From the NCBI GenBank assembly GCA_947034885.2, contig OX344752.2, forward strand, positions 5,084,001 to 5,148,000: a stretch of 64,000 nucleotides of DNA. The letters run 5' to 3'. A model generated the notes under the pieces. The model was not told where the DNA came from, searched no databases, and worked only from the letters and a program-made list of their open reading frames with translations. How positions within the stretch are numbered: the first letter of the stretch is position 1; every line of letters starts with the position of its first letter. A program made the position numbers and the translations under genes. Below are positions 35,938-46,255 of the stretch, piece by piece. This DNA is from Thuidium tamariscinum. Its lineage: Eukaryota; Streptophyta; Bryopsida; Hypnales; Thuidiaceae.

Positions 35938-37720
35938 CTCCCACTTTGAGAGTGGTCAAAGGTGCAATGAATTATCATTGCAATCAAGTTTGGGTTGGTG
36001 GCGTACCAAGTACGCGATAAAACTTATCTCAACACTCTCTTGACCGCTGCCCAACACTTTGGGCCATACTTAGACATGGATTCACATACAACACTCACCG
36101 ATAATGCCAAATCAGACCTTGTGGTTTCCATGGCATGCTTCAAAGAACTCACCGCTGCCTTATAAGGCACACCTTGCATTTCAGCCCTTGCCTCCTCCAA
36201 CTCGTCATCTATGAGCTTGGGCAACTCTTCAGGAGTGTTAAGTGGTGTACCTAGGGCTTTGCACTCCGTTTGCATAGCCAACTCCCACTTGCTTGCATCT
36301 TCACAACCCAACACTTCTCCAAGTGAGGTTGCATCTCCAATGCAAGCTAGGTTGACTTCTTCTTCACGTTGTGGGGGAAGAATGTGATTCAGCCACCAAT
36401 CTCCTAGAGGCCTACGAGTCCTTGTTGGATAACGTGCCTCCTCTTGCTCCTCCAAGGGCTGATCATGCTCTTGCTCCCTTGGTGAAGTGCTTGGAGAAGG
36501 AGCAGCTGATCTCTTCACTTGGGGAGTAGTCACCCTCTTCTTGGGCTCCACCAAGTCCTCATCTTCCCCTCCTTGCTCTTCATCTTCATCTCCATCATCT
36601 TCCATGTGCACTCTTGGAGTTGTGCCCACCACATGGGCTGGTCCTCCATTTCTCCCACTTGGGCTCATCTCCAAGAGCTTGGGATCAGCACCTCCATCCT
36701 CCAAGAAGGTCACATCTCTACTCTTGATAATCTTCTTGGTCTCCACACACATCAGCCTATAAGCCTTGGTTCCCTCACAATAACCAAGGAAAAGGCACTT
36801 GATGCCCTTGGCATCCAAATTGGTCCTCTTGGCACTTGGGACCAAGGCATAGGCCATGCACCCAAAAATCCGCATGTGAGACACATGGGGCCTAATACCA
36901 CTCCAAGCTTCTTGGGGTGTCATGCTTGTCAAGGCTTGTGTGGGGCACCGGTTCCTTGTATACACCGTTGTAGACACCGCCTCCCCCCAAAGCTCATACT
37001 TCAGCCCTTGGCCATGAATCATAGACCTTGCCATCTCCACAATGGTGCGATTTGCACGCTCCGCTACGCCGTTTTGTTGAGGAGTGTAAGGTGCTGATGT
37101 GTGGTGCTCAATGCCATGGGCCTTCAAGTACTCCTCAAAGGCCTTGGACACATACTCCCCTCCATTATCTGACCGCAGCACCTTCACCTTGCAATCAGAT
37201 TGGGCCTCCACAAGGGCCTTCCAAGTCTCAAAACGCCCAAACACCTCACTCTTGCACTTCAGCATATACACCCACACCTTGCGAGAGAAATCATCAATGA
37301 AGGTCACAAAATACCTTGCTCCTCCTATGGTTGTGGTCTTCATCGGCCCACACACATCTGAATGCACAAGCTCCAATGGCTTGGTGGCTCGGGTTGCCCC
37401 ATCCTTGGGGAAGGGCTGCCTTGCTTGCTTGCCCTCAATGCACCCCTTGCACACCATAGAACTCCAATCATGCTTGCAAGAAGAGAGGTTCAGCCCCTTC
37501 ACAATGTGTTGGAGACTCCTCATGCTCTTCACATTCAAGTGCCCAAGCCTCCTATGCCAAAGCTCCACAAGGTCTCCATGAGCTGATCCTTGGGCAACAC
37601 AAGCCAAGGAAGTACCATTCACCTTGGTGAAGTGGAGGGGGTACAAGTGGCCCTCACGAGGGGCTGATGCAATCAAGAGTCCACTTGGTGCCCTCACAAC
37701 ACACCCCACCATGTTGAAAT
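35938..37720 (-). pseudogene. Non-autonomous copia pol: integrase kept, RT core and RNase H deleted
   Basis: The frame starts at NMVGCVVRAPSG. It contains the GAG-pre-integrase zinc region (LWHRRLGHLNVKSM, MVCKGCIEGKQ) and an integrase core with LVHSDVCGPM, FIDDFSRKVWVYML, RSDNGGEY and PQQNGVAERANRT. It then jumps from MQTECKAL straight to GTPLNTPEELPK, so the whole RT catalytic region including YVDD is missing. In the intact copy both sides of this jump carry GAGTGCAAAGCC. It ends at KRVLR* without RNase H, then a polypurine tract. The frame is otherwise open for about 565 codons. Its 5' continuation lies inverted at 38032-39930. Confidence 0.92.
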
Positions 37721-38031
37721 TGTTGAAGATCATGTACATATTAGTGTAGACCATGTACATACAACCCTAGGAGCATGTTGACTAACATGTACATATTAGT
37801 GTAGCCCATGTACATTCAGCCCTAGGTGTAGCATTAGACACTAGGTTAGTCTTAGAGCTCATTGGGTATTGCTCGTAGTCAAAGGCAGCCCATGAAAGGT
37901 AGTTATCCCACATGGTTTGTGGATAACTAGGGAAAGGCTTCTAGCATAAGATCAGCCCACTCATGGGTCTTTGTATCTTCCTACCATCTAAGTAAAGCCT
38001 TTCATCCATCAATACCTTTGTAATCTCAATA
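37721..38031 (+). repeat. Ty1/copia LTR, type A, with an internal ~55-bp duplication
   Basis: It is 311 bp rather than 256 because the first part (ATGTACATATTAGTGTAG to CCCTAGG) is present twice. It carries GAGCTCATTGGG, shared only with the LTR at 39931; other type A copies read GAGTCCATTGGG. Its left flank GAAAT (37716-37720) is half of a target duplication; its right side is the leader of the deleted element. Confidence 0.9.
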
Positions 38032-39372
38032 GGTTATGGGCCCACGCACTTGGAGTTGCGCTTGAGGGTGAAATTCAAATCATTTGGAGGAGATCTTGGA
38101 CCTTGGAGGAGCAATCAGCCTTTTGTGACTTTTCACCTACAAACCATATGGTGTGAGTATATTTTTTGAAAAACACACTTTGAGTGCATTTCTTAACAAA
38201 AAGAGTTTTGTTGCTTTCTCATTGGCTGGTTTGTGAGGTTTTGAGTACATTTTGGTGGAGAGGTTGCTTATGGTAGTAATCAGACCTAGTTAGGGCTGGT
38301 TGCATGCTCCTAGTTTGAGTTTGCTTTTAGAAGTGTTCATTGAGAGCCATTTGAGGCTGATTGTGCACTTGGTTGCATTGTTGAGTGAGATTGTGCCAAT
38401 TGCACTAGAGTGAGAGTGCTTTGAGGCTGATTGTGCACTTGGGTGCATTGTTGAGAGTGATTGTGAGCCTTGGAAGCATGTTTGGGATGCTTGAGGGGAT
38501 TGCCATCCATTGAGGGCTGATTAGTGCCCTTGTGAGTGAGTGAGGCTAATTGGTGGATTTTGTGAACCTTAGAGGGCTGATTTCTGCCCTTGTGTGTGAG
38601 AGAGGCGAATTTGTGGATTTTGTGAACCCTAGAGGGCTGATTTGTGCCCTTGTGTATGAAAGAGGTGAATTAGTGGAATTTGTGAACCCAGGAGGGCTGA
38701 TTTGTGCCCTTCTGTGTGAGAGAGGTGAATTAGTGGATTTTGTGAACCCAGGAGGGCTGATTTGTGCCCTTGTGAGTGAGAGAGGTGAATTAGTGGGTTT
38801 TGTGAACCCAAGAGGGCTGAATTGTGCCCTTGTGAGCCTTGTGGAGCCTTTGAGAGCAAAGTAGGATTCTTTGGTGGCTTGGTGATCCAACTAGGATTGT
38901 TGGAGACCATTGTTGTCCTTGAGGTGCTGAGTGTGAGTAGGAGCTTCCATCTAGGGCTGATTGGAAGCCTAGAGCTCCTTGGAGTGTGGAGTACCTTCTT
39001 TGTGAGGAGGGCTTGCTGAGTTGAAGTAGCACTAGCTCATGATGTCCATGTGTTGGACTTGAGCTTGATTAGGGTCTGAATTGGTGTTGAGAGGAGGTGA
39101 TGCACATGTGAGGAGTGTTTTAGTCGTCCTTGGTGTTGAAAGGATCTTGGGAGGTCCTTCTGAGGGCTGATTGGTGTCATTTCAGCCCTATTGGCTGCCA
39201 AGGGAATGTTTGGTCGTTCTTGGAGCTTGGAGGATCTTGGGAGGTCCTTGTGAGGGCTGAATTGTGCCATTTCAGCCCCATTGGTTGCCAAGGGAGTGTT
39301 TGGAGGCTGAATTGAGTTTGTGAACTCTTCGAGACACATTGGGTGCTGCCAACAAGTGGGAGGTGCTTCACC
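38032..39372 (+). other. Leader of the deleted copia element: primer site and 60-bp tandem repeat
   Basis: The first bases after the LTR are GGTTATGGGCCCAC (38032-38045), the exact reverse complement of the plant initiator tRNA-Met anticodon arm as I know it. The same 14 bases follow the LTR at 43192. At about 38521-38830 a 60-bp unit (GAGGGCTGATTTGTGCCCTT, then a GTGAGAGAGGTGAATTAGTG part) is repeated five times; the autonomous-type leader at 43630 has about one copy. The leader carries many short GGGCTGAT motifs and no long host-like frame. Confidence 0.8.
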
Positions 39373-39930
39373 ATGGCATCAAGTGGAGGAGAAGGCGTGT
39401 GCATCATTGACAAGTTTGATGAGGAGAATGAGTCCCAAGGGGTGGGATCAGCCCTTTTCTCAAGACATGGGAGAGGAGGCAACACCAAGGCGTTCAAGGA
39501 GACAAGGACATGCTTCCAGTGTGGCAAACCAGGCCACATTGCTAGGGATTGCAAGGGCAGCCAAGCCAAAGACAAGGAGAGTGCACACCAAGCCTCCAAA
39601 GAGGAGGAGGACGAAGAGATCGCCTTTGCCACCCATGGAGGAGGGGAGAAGGCCAACATGTTTACTTGGATTGCGGACTCGGGGGCCACCCAACATATGA
39701 CCAGCCATCGGGATGCCTTCCACACCTATCAGCCCATTTCGGGGAAGAAGATTTATTTGGGAGACAATGGCATGGTGGAGGCCCTTGGCAAGGGGGAGAT
39801 CCTTGTGGAGGTGCAAGTGAAGGGGCTGACCAAGAGGATCCAGATCCAAGAAGTGCTCCATGTCCCCAAGTTGCATGCCAACTTGCTTTCGGTGAGTAGA
39901 TTGTCTTTGGGAGGTTTGAAGGTACATTTC
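39373..39930 (+). pseudogene. Non-autonomous copia gag-protease segment, gag core deleted
   Basis: ATG 39373 begins MASSGGEGVCIIDKF and then jumps to EENESQGVGSALFSRHG. The ~190-residue gag core (UBN2 type), present at 44164, is lost. It keeps the zinc knuckle CFQCGKPGHIARDC and the start of the aspartic protease, WIADSGATQHMTSH (DSG active site). The frame ends at SLGGLKVHF, where an opposing LTR begins (TATTGA gives an immediate stop). The missing continuation NMVGCVV... is on the minus strand at 37720, so this block has been inverted relative to the rest of its element. Confidence 0.9.
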
Positions 39931-40186
39931 TATTGAGATTACAAAGGTATTGATGGATGAAAGGCTTTACTTAGATGGTAGGAAGATACAAAGACCCATG
40001 AGTGGGCTGATCTTATGCTAGAAGCCTTTCCCTAGTTATCCACAAACCATGTGGGATAACTACCTTTCATGGGCTGCCTTTGACTACGAGCAATACCCAA
40101 TGAGCTCTAAGACTAACCTAGTGTCTAATGCTACTTCTAGGGCTGTATGTACATGGTCTACACTAATATGTACATGATCTTCAACA
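39931..40186 (-). repeat. Ty1/copia LTR, type A, breakpoint of an inversion
   Basis: This is a 256-bp LTR in minus orientation with the GAGCTC variant shared with 37721. On the right it adjoins the polypurine tract of the next deleted element, whose 3' LTR it is. On the left it adjoins ATTTC (39926-39930), the reverse complement of GAAAT at 37716-37720. Its two ends therefore come from different events. Confidence 0.9.
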
Positions 40187-40447
40187 CTCCCACTTTGAGA
40201 GTGGTCAAAGGTGCAATGAATTATCATTGCAATCAAGTTTGGGTTGGTGGCTTACCAAGTACGCCATAAAACTATCTCAACACTCTCTTGACCGCTGCCC
40301 AACACTTTGGGCCATACTTAGACATGGATTCACATACAACACTCACCGATATTGCCAAATCAGCCCTTGTGGCATCCATGGCATGCTTCAAAGAACTCAC
40401 CGCTGCCTTATAAGGCACACCTTGCATTTCAGCCCTCGCCTCCTCCA
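40187..40447 (-). pseudogene. 3' end of a second non-autonomous copia element
   Basis: It reads EEARAEMQGVPYKAAVSSLK to KCWAAVKRVLR* and then the polypurine tract, as at 1-270. It is continuous with 40704-42787 once the LTR at 40448-40703 is removed. Confidence 0.9.
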
Positions 40448-40703
40448 TGTTGAAGATCATGTACATATTAGTGTAGACTATGTACATTCAGCCCTAGGAG
40501 TAGGAGTAGACTCTTAGTTAGGCTTAGAGTCCCTTGGGTATTGCTTGTAGTCAAAGGCAGCCCATGGTGTTTGGTTATCCCACATGGTTTGTGGATAACT
40601 AGGGAAAGGCTTCTCCCTTATGTTCAGCCCACTCTTGGGCCATGGTATCTTCCTACCATCTAAGTAAAGCCTTTCATCCATTCATAACATTGTAATCTCA
40701 ATA
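40448..40703 (+). repeat. Solo copia LTR, type B, inserted with CTCCA target duplication
   Basis: This 256-bp type B LTR lies antisense inside the second deleted copia element. It is flanked by CTCCA at 40443-40447 and 40704-40708. The uninterrupted site, with a single CTCCA, is seen at 36191-36205 in the sister element. This fixes the LTR ends as TGTTGA and TCAATA and shows an integrase-made 5-bp duplication. The absence of internal sequence indicates a solo LTR left by LTR-LTR recombination. Confidence 0.95.
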
Positions 40704-42787
40704 CTCCAACTCGTCATCTATGAGCTTGGCAACTCCTCATGAGTGTTAAGTGGTGTACCTTGGGCTTTGCACTCCGTTTGCATAGCCAACTCCCACTTGC
40801 TTGCATCTTCACAACCCAACACTTCTCCAAGTGTGGTTGCATCTTCAAAGCAAGGTAGGTTGGCTTCTTCTTCACGTTGTGGGGGAGGAATGTGATTCAG
40901 CCACCAATCTCCTAGAGGCCTACGAATCCTTGTTGGATAACGTGGATCCTCTTGCTCCTCCAAGGGCTGATCATGCTCTTGCTCCCTTGGTGAAGTGCTT
41001 GGAGAAGGAGCAGCTGATCTCTTCACTTGGGGTGTAGTCACCTTCTTCTTGGGCTCCACCAAGTCTTCATCTTCCCCTCCTTGCTCTTCATCTTCATCTC
41101 CATCATCTTCTAGGTGCACTCTTGGAGTTGTGCCCACCACATGGGCTGGTCCTCCATTTCTCCCACTTGGGCTCATCTCCAAGAGCTTGGGATCAGCACC
41201 TCCATTCTCCAAGAAGGTCACATCCCTACTCTTGATGATCTTCTTGGTCTCCACACACATCAGCCTATAAGCCTTGGTTCCTTCACAATAACCAAGGAAA
41301 AGGCACTTGATGCCCTTGGCATCCAACTTGGTCCTCTTGGCACTTGGGACCAATGCATAGGCCATGCACCCAAAAATCTGCATGTGAGACACATGGGGCC
41401 TTATCCCACTCCAAGCTTCTTGGGGTGTCATGCTTGTCAAGGCTTGTGTGAGGCAACGGTTCCTTGTATACACCGCTGTAGACACCGCCTCCCCCCAAAG
41501 CTCATACTTCAGCCCTTGCCCATGAATCATAGACCTTGCCATGTCCACAATGGTGCGATTTGCACGCTCTGCTACACCGTTTTGTTGAGGAGTGTAAGGT
41601 GCTGATGTGTGATGCTCAATGCCATGGGCCTTCAAGTACTCCTCAAAGGCCTTGGACACATACTCCCCTCCATTATCCGACCGCAGTACCTTCACCTTGC
41701 AATCAGATTGGGCCTCCACAAGGGCCTTCCAAGTCTCAAAACGCCCAAACACCTCACTCTTGCACTTCAGCATATACACCCACACCTTGCGAGAGAAATC
41801 ATCAATGAAGGTCACAAAATACCTTGCTCTTCCTATGGTTGTGGTCTTCATCGGCCCACACACATCGGAATGCACAAGCTCCAATGGCTTGGTGGCTCGG
41901 GTTGCCCCATCCTTGGGGAAGGGCTGCCTTGCTTGCTTGCCCTCAATGCACCCCTTGCACACCATAGAACTCCAATCATGCTTGCAAGAAGAGAGATTCA
42001 GCCCCTTCACAATGTGTTGGAGACTCTTCATCCTCTTCACATTCAAGTGCCCAAGCCTCCTATGCCAAAGCTCCACAAGGTCTCCATGAGCTGATCCTTG
42101 GGCTGATCTTTGGGCAACACAAGCCAAGGAAGTACCATTCACCTTGGTGAAGTGGAGGGGGTACAAGTGGCCCTCACGAGGGGCTGATGCTATCAAAACT
42201 CCACTCGGTGCCCTCACAACACACCCCACCATGTTGAAATGTACCTTCAAACCTCCCAAAGACAATCTACTCACCGAAAGCAAGTTGGCATGCAACTTGG
42301 GGACATGGAGCACTTCTTGGATCTGGATCCTCTTGGTCAGCCCCTTCACTTGCACCTCCACAAGGATCTCCCCCTTGCCAAGGGCCTCCACCATGCCATT
42401 GTCTCCCAAATAAATCTTCTTCCCCGAAATGGGCTGATAGGTGTGGAAGGCATCCTGATGGCTGGTCATATGTTGGGTGGCCCCCGAGTCCACAATCCAA
42501 GTGAACATGTTGGCCTTCTCCCCTCCTCCATGGGTGGCAAAGGCAATCTCCTCCTCCTCTTTGGAGGCTTGGTGTGCACTCTCGTTGTCTTTGGCTTGGC
42601 TGCCGTTGCAATCCCTAGCAATGTGGCTTGGTTTGCCACACTTGAAGCACGTCCTTGTCTCCTTGAACGCCTTGGTGTTGCCTCCTCTCCCATGTCTTGA
42701 GACAAGGGCTGATCCCTCCCCTTGGGACTCATTCTCCTCATCAAACTTGTCAATGATGCGCACGCCTTCTCCTCCACTTGATGCCAT
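40704..42787 (-). pseudogene. Second non-autonomous copia element: gag(core-deleted)-protease-integrase frame, nearly intact
   Basis: ATG at 42787 opens a frame of about 690 codons: MASSGGEGVRIIDKF joined to EENESQGEGSAL (gag core deleted); zinc knuckle CFKCGKPSHIARDC; protease WIVDSGATQHM; HLNVKRM...CKGCIEGKQ; and integrase with HSDVCGPM, FIDDFSRKVW, LRSDNGGEYVSK and QQNGVAERANRT. It ends in the shortened RT at MQTECKAQGTPLNTHEELP. A missing base in the run corresponding to TTGCCC (about 40732) shifts frame and gives the stop at 40718. RT and RNase H are absent, so movement would need enzymes in trans. The long open frame suggests recent mobility. Confidence 0.92.
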
Positions 42788-42935
42788 GGTGAAGCACCTC
42801 CCACTTGTTGGCAGCACCCAATGTGTCTCCAAGAGTTCACAAACTCAATTCAGCCTCCAAACACTCCCTTGGGAGCCAATGGGGCTGAAATGGCACAATT
42901 CAGCCCTCACAAGGACCTCCCAAGATCCTTTGAAC
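42788..42935 (-). other. Truncated leader of the second non-autonomous copia element
   Basis: About 150 bp upstream of the gag ATG match the leader at 39215-39372, for example AGGATCTTGGGAGGTCC. It stops abruptly at the plus-strand LTR at 42936. The element's own 5' LTR in minus orientation is missing. Confidence 0.8.
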
Positions 42936-43191
42936 TGTTAAAGATCATGTACATATTAGTGTAGACTATGTACATTCAGCCCTAGGAGTAGGAGTAGACT
43001 CTTAGTTAGGCTTAGAGTCCCTTGGGTATTGCTTGTAGTCAAAGGTAGCCCATGGTGTTTGGTTATCCCACATGGTTTGTGGATAACTAGGGAAAGGCTT
43101 CTCCCTTATGTTCAGCCCACTCTTGGGCCATGGGATCTTCCTACCATCTAAGTAAAGCCTTTCATCCATTCATAACATTGTAATCTCAATA
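42936..43191 (+). repeat. Ty1/copia LTR, type B (5' LTR of the autonomous-type element)
   Basis: This is a 256-bp LTR beginning TGTTAAAGATC and ending CTCAATA, followed at once by the primer site GGTTATGGGCCCAC. Type B markers are present (GGTGTTTGGTTATCCC, CTCCCTTATGTTCAGC). Confidence 0.93.
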
Positions 43192-44163
43192 GGTTATGGG
43201 CCCACGCACTTGGAGTTGCGTTTGAGGGAGGAATTCAAAGCATTTGGAGGAGATCTTGGAGCTTGGAGGAGTAATCAGCCCTTTGTCACTTTTCACCTAC
43301 AAACCATATGGTATGAGTCATTTTTCAAATATCAACAACTTTGGAGTGCATTTTTTTTTTAAAAAAGGAATTTTTTTTTAGGAGCTATTGTGGGCTGGTT
43401 TGTGAGGTTTTGAGTACATTTTGGGTGAGAGTTTGCTTATGGTAGTAATCAGACCTAGTTAGGGCTGGTTGGAAGCTCCTAGTTTGAGTTTGTGCTTAGA
43501 AAGTGTACATTGGGAGCCCATTGAGGCTGATTGTGCATTTGAGTGCATTGTGGATTGTGATGTTGCCAATTGCAATCTAGTGAGAGTCCTTTGGAGGCCT
43601 TGGAAGCATATTTGAGTTGCTTGAGGAGTTTGCCATGCATAGAGGGCTGATTAGAGCCCTTGTGAGTGAGTGAGGCAATTCATGGATTTCTTGATCCTTA
43701 GAGGACTGATTTCTACCCCTTGTGAGCCATTGAGGGCCAATTAGGGTGCTTTGGTGGATTGGTGATCCAATTAGGGCTATTGGAGGCCATTGTTGTCCTT
43801 GAGTTGCTTATTGTGAGTAGTAGCATCCATTTAGGGCTGATTGGAAGGCTTGAGCGCCTTGTTGTGTGGAGTACCCTATTTGTGAGGAGCATTGTGAGAT
43901 TGCTTGCTGAATTGAAGGAGCACTAGCCCATGACATTCATGTGGTGAATTTGAGCTTGATTAGGGTCTGATTTGGTGTGGAGTAGAGGTGAGGCACTTGT
44001 GTGGAGTGTTTAGGTCGATTCTTTGGATTGGGAGGAGCTTGGAAGGTCCTTGGAAGGGCTGATTGGTGAGATTTCAGCCCAATTGGCTTCCAAGTGAGTG
44101 TTTGGAGGCTGAATTCAGTTGGAGACACTTGGGGTGCTGCCAACAAGTGGGAGGTGCTTCACC
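43192..44163 (+). other. Leader of the autonomous-type copia element
   Basis: It starts with the 14-base primer site and matches the 38032 leader but is shorter (972 bp), because the 60-bp unit is not amplified here. GGGCTGAT motifs recur. It leads to the gag ATG at 44164. Confidence 0.85.
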
Positions 44164-44941
44164 ATGGCATCAAGTGGAGGAGAGGGCGTGCGCATCATTG
44201 ACAAGTTCAATGGGGAGAACTTTGGCATGTGGAAGTTCAAGATGGAGATGATTCTTGCGGAGAAGGACTTGTGGGACGTGGTGGATGGGAGTGAGGAGCC
44301 TCCAAGTGAGGATGCTGATCCAAAGACCAAGAAGGCATTTGAGAGGAAGGAGAAGAAGGCCTTTGCCCTCATTGCCATCAACCTTGCGGACCGGCAGATT
44401 GCACACATCCGCCATTGCAAGGGACCAGCCCATGCGTGGACCACCCTTTGCAACATCCATGAGACCAAGAGCCTCTCCAACATCCTCTTCCTTCGGCGGA
44501 AGTTCTTCACTAGCAAGATGCAAGAGGAGGACGACATGTTGGACCATGTCAACAAGATCAAGGCTCTTGCTGATGAGTTGGCTTGTTTGGAGGCGCCCGT
44601 GACGGAGGGAGATGTGGTGATGACATTGTTGGAGAGCTTGCCACCATCCTATGAGTTCCTCATCACCGCCTTGGAGACAAGGGCCACCAAGGATCTGACC
44701 TTGGAGTTTGTGACAGCCCGCTTGATGCATGAGGTGACAAAGCGCAAGGAGAATGAGCCCCAAGGGGAGGGATCAGCCCTTGTGTCAAGGCATGGCAAGG
44801 GAGGCACCACCAAGGCGTTCAAGGAGACAAGGACATGCTTCAAGTGTGGCAAATCAGGCCACATTGCCAAGCATTGCAAGACCAGCCAAGCCAAAGACAA
44901 GGAGAGTGCACACCAAGCTTCCAAAGAGGAGGAGGAGGATT
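44164..44941 (+). pseudogene. Ty1/copia gag, complete core, cut by a CACTA insertion
   Basis: ATG 44164 starts MASSGGEGVRIIDKFNGENF, then GMWKFKMEMILAEKDLWDVV, the start of a UBN2/Retrotran_gag core. Helical stretches follow (HAWTTLCNIHETKSLSN, ADELACLEAPVTEGDVVMTL), then a zinc knuckle CFKCGKSGHIAKHC. The frame enters the CACTA terminus at 44942 and ends at 44982. Protease, integrase and RT of this copy are not found to the right of the CACTA element. It is the only copy here with the gag core, which defines what the deleted copies lost. Confidence 0.9.
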
Positions 44942-45292
44942 CACTACAAAAAAAACCCCAAAATCGTGACTGTGAAAAATGACTGCAGAGTGACTGCACA
45001 GGAGTCATTCAACTCTTTCACGACTACAGAGTGACTAAGGCGTCCGGCAGTCATTGTGGACAACCTCGTGACTGCCGTGACTGCTACTGTATTAGCACCG
45101 TAACTTACAGACTTGGATGAAAAAGGGCTGACTATGCCTATGTGGAAAGAAGGGAATTTCGGGCAATTTCTTTAGGCAGTCTGGGCAGCAGACCCAAAAC
45201 CGGAAAAAATTTCTGACTGCTGAGCGTGACGTCAGCAAATATGGAGTCACGCTTTAGTCACTTTTTAGTCATTCTAGAGTTTTGAGTGGATG

Positions 45293-45543
45293 GACACGTC
45301 ACCACCTTCTGCTGTCACTTCTGAGTCATTCTTGAGTCACGGTAACCTATCCCCCTTAGGACACGTGGCTGTTTCCAAGTCACTCCCAAGTTGTATGTTA
45401 GTTATTTTTTGGGCATTGTGTGGGCTTCGAAAATTCACTGTGTGCTGACACGTGGCAATTCCGCGAGTCATTTCTGAGTTGTGTTGGAGTTATTTTTCAG
45501 TTGGCATGTGCGGACGAAATTTCATGTGGTATTGACACGTGGC
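45293..45543 (+). promoter_or_regulatory. Repeated ACACGTGGC (G-box/ABRE-like) motifs in the CACTA subterminal region
   Basis: GACACGTGGC occurs at 45360, 45447 and 45534, exactly 87 bp apart, and GACACGTCAC at 45293. Each lies in an imperfect repeat that also contains GTCA and GTTATTTTT. ACACGTGGC is the classical G-box/ABRE core bound by plant bZIP factors. In a CACTA element the subterminal repeats bind TNPA, so either role is possible. Confidence 0.55.
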
Positions 45544-46255
45544 GAGGCAACAAGGCAGCAGCCAGTCATGGTCGAGTTATTTGTAAGTTAGGTCATGGAT
45601 TTTATCCATGACATAGGTGGTCACCTATGGTGGTGGACACAAGACATTTTCTAGTTGTTGCTCAGTCACAAACGAGACATTTTCAAGTTGTTACTGAGTC
45701 ATTTTCGAGACATTTTCTAGTTCTTACTGAGTCATTTGACAACGGAGTTTTAGTTACTGATAAGCCTTTTGGTAGCTATTCAAAGTCTCTTAAGTGAAGC
45801 ACACTGGCTCGTTTCCATTCATTTCGAAGTTAGCTCCCGAGAGGTTTACGAGCCCTAAATGTTTGACAAGTCTCCTAACACTCATGTTAGACAATGGTTT
45901 AGGGTTTATCTGCAAGCAATGCAGTATTCTTCTGCAATAACTACAAACAAGGCTTGGGACATGGGGGTACACATTCAAGAAGCTACAAGATGCATTCAAG
46001 ACATACAGAAGGGTAATTTCTCATTACATGAAAAAGCGGTGAAATTCAAAAAAAAATGATGTATTACAAGTACTGCACAAGGTACTCGAAGACTGTACAA
46101 TAAACTACAAGCCTTCATTTACACTTCGAAAGACAAAGTTTGAGGCCACCTCACATTTTCACCTTCAGATACTTCTGGTTCCATATGGTGCATGTCCCTC
46201 TCACATCCTCAACGATTTCCTGGTCATCGTGTTTATTAGGAAACATGAGTGCTAC

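Noticed and set aside
34356..37581. Long plus-strand frames (up to 264 codons) opposite copia pol
   Set aside because: They are shadows of the minus-strand pol frames, which carry the recognisable RT and integrase motifs. The same holds for plus frames at 41.1-42.9 kb and minus frames at 44.1-45.0 kb.
38546..38910. Overlapping ~100-codon frames on both strands in the copia leader
   Set aside because: They are artefacts of the 60-bp leader repeat.
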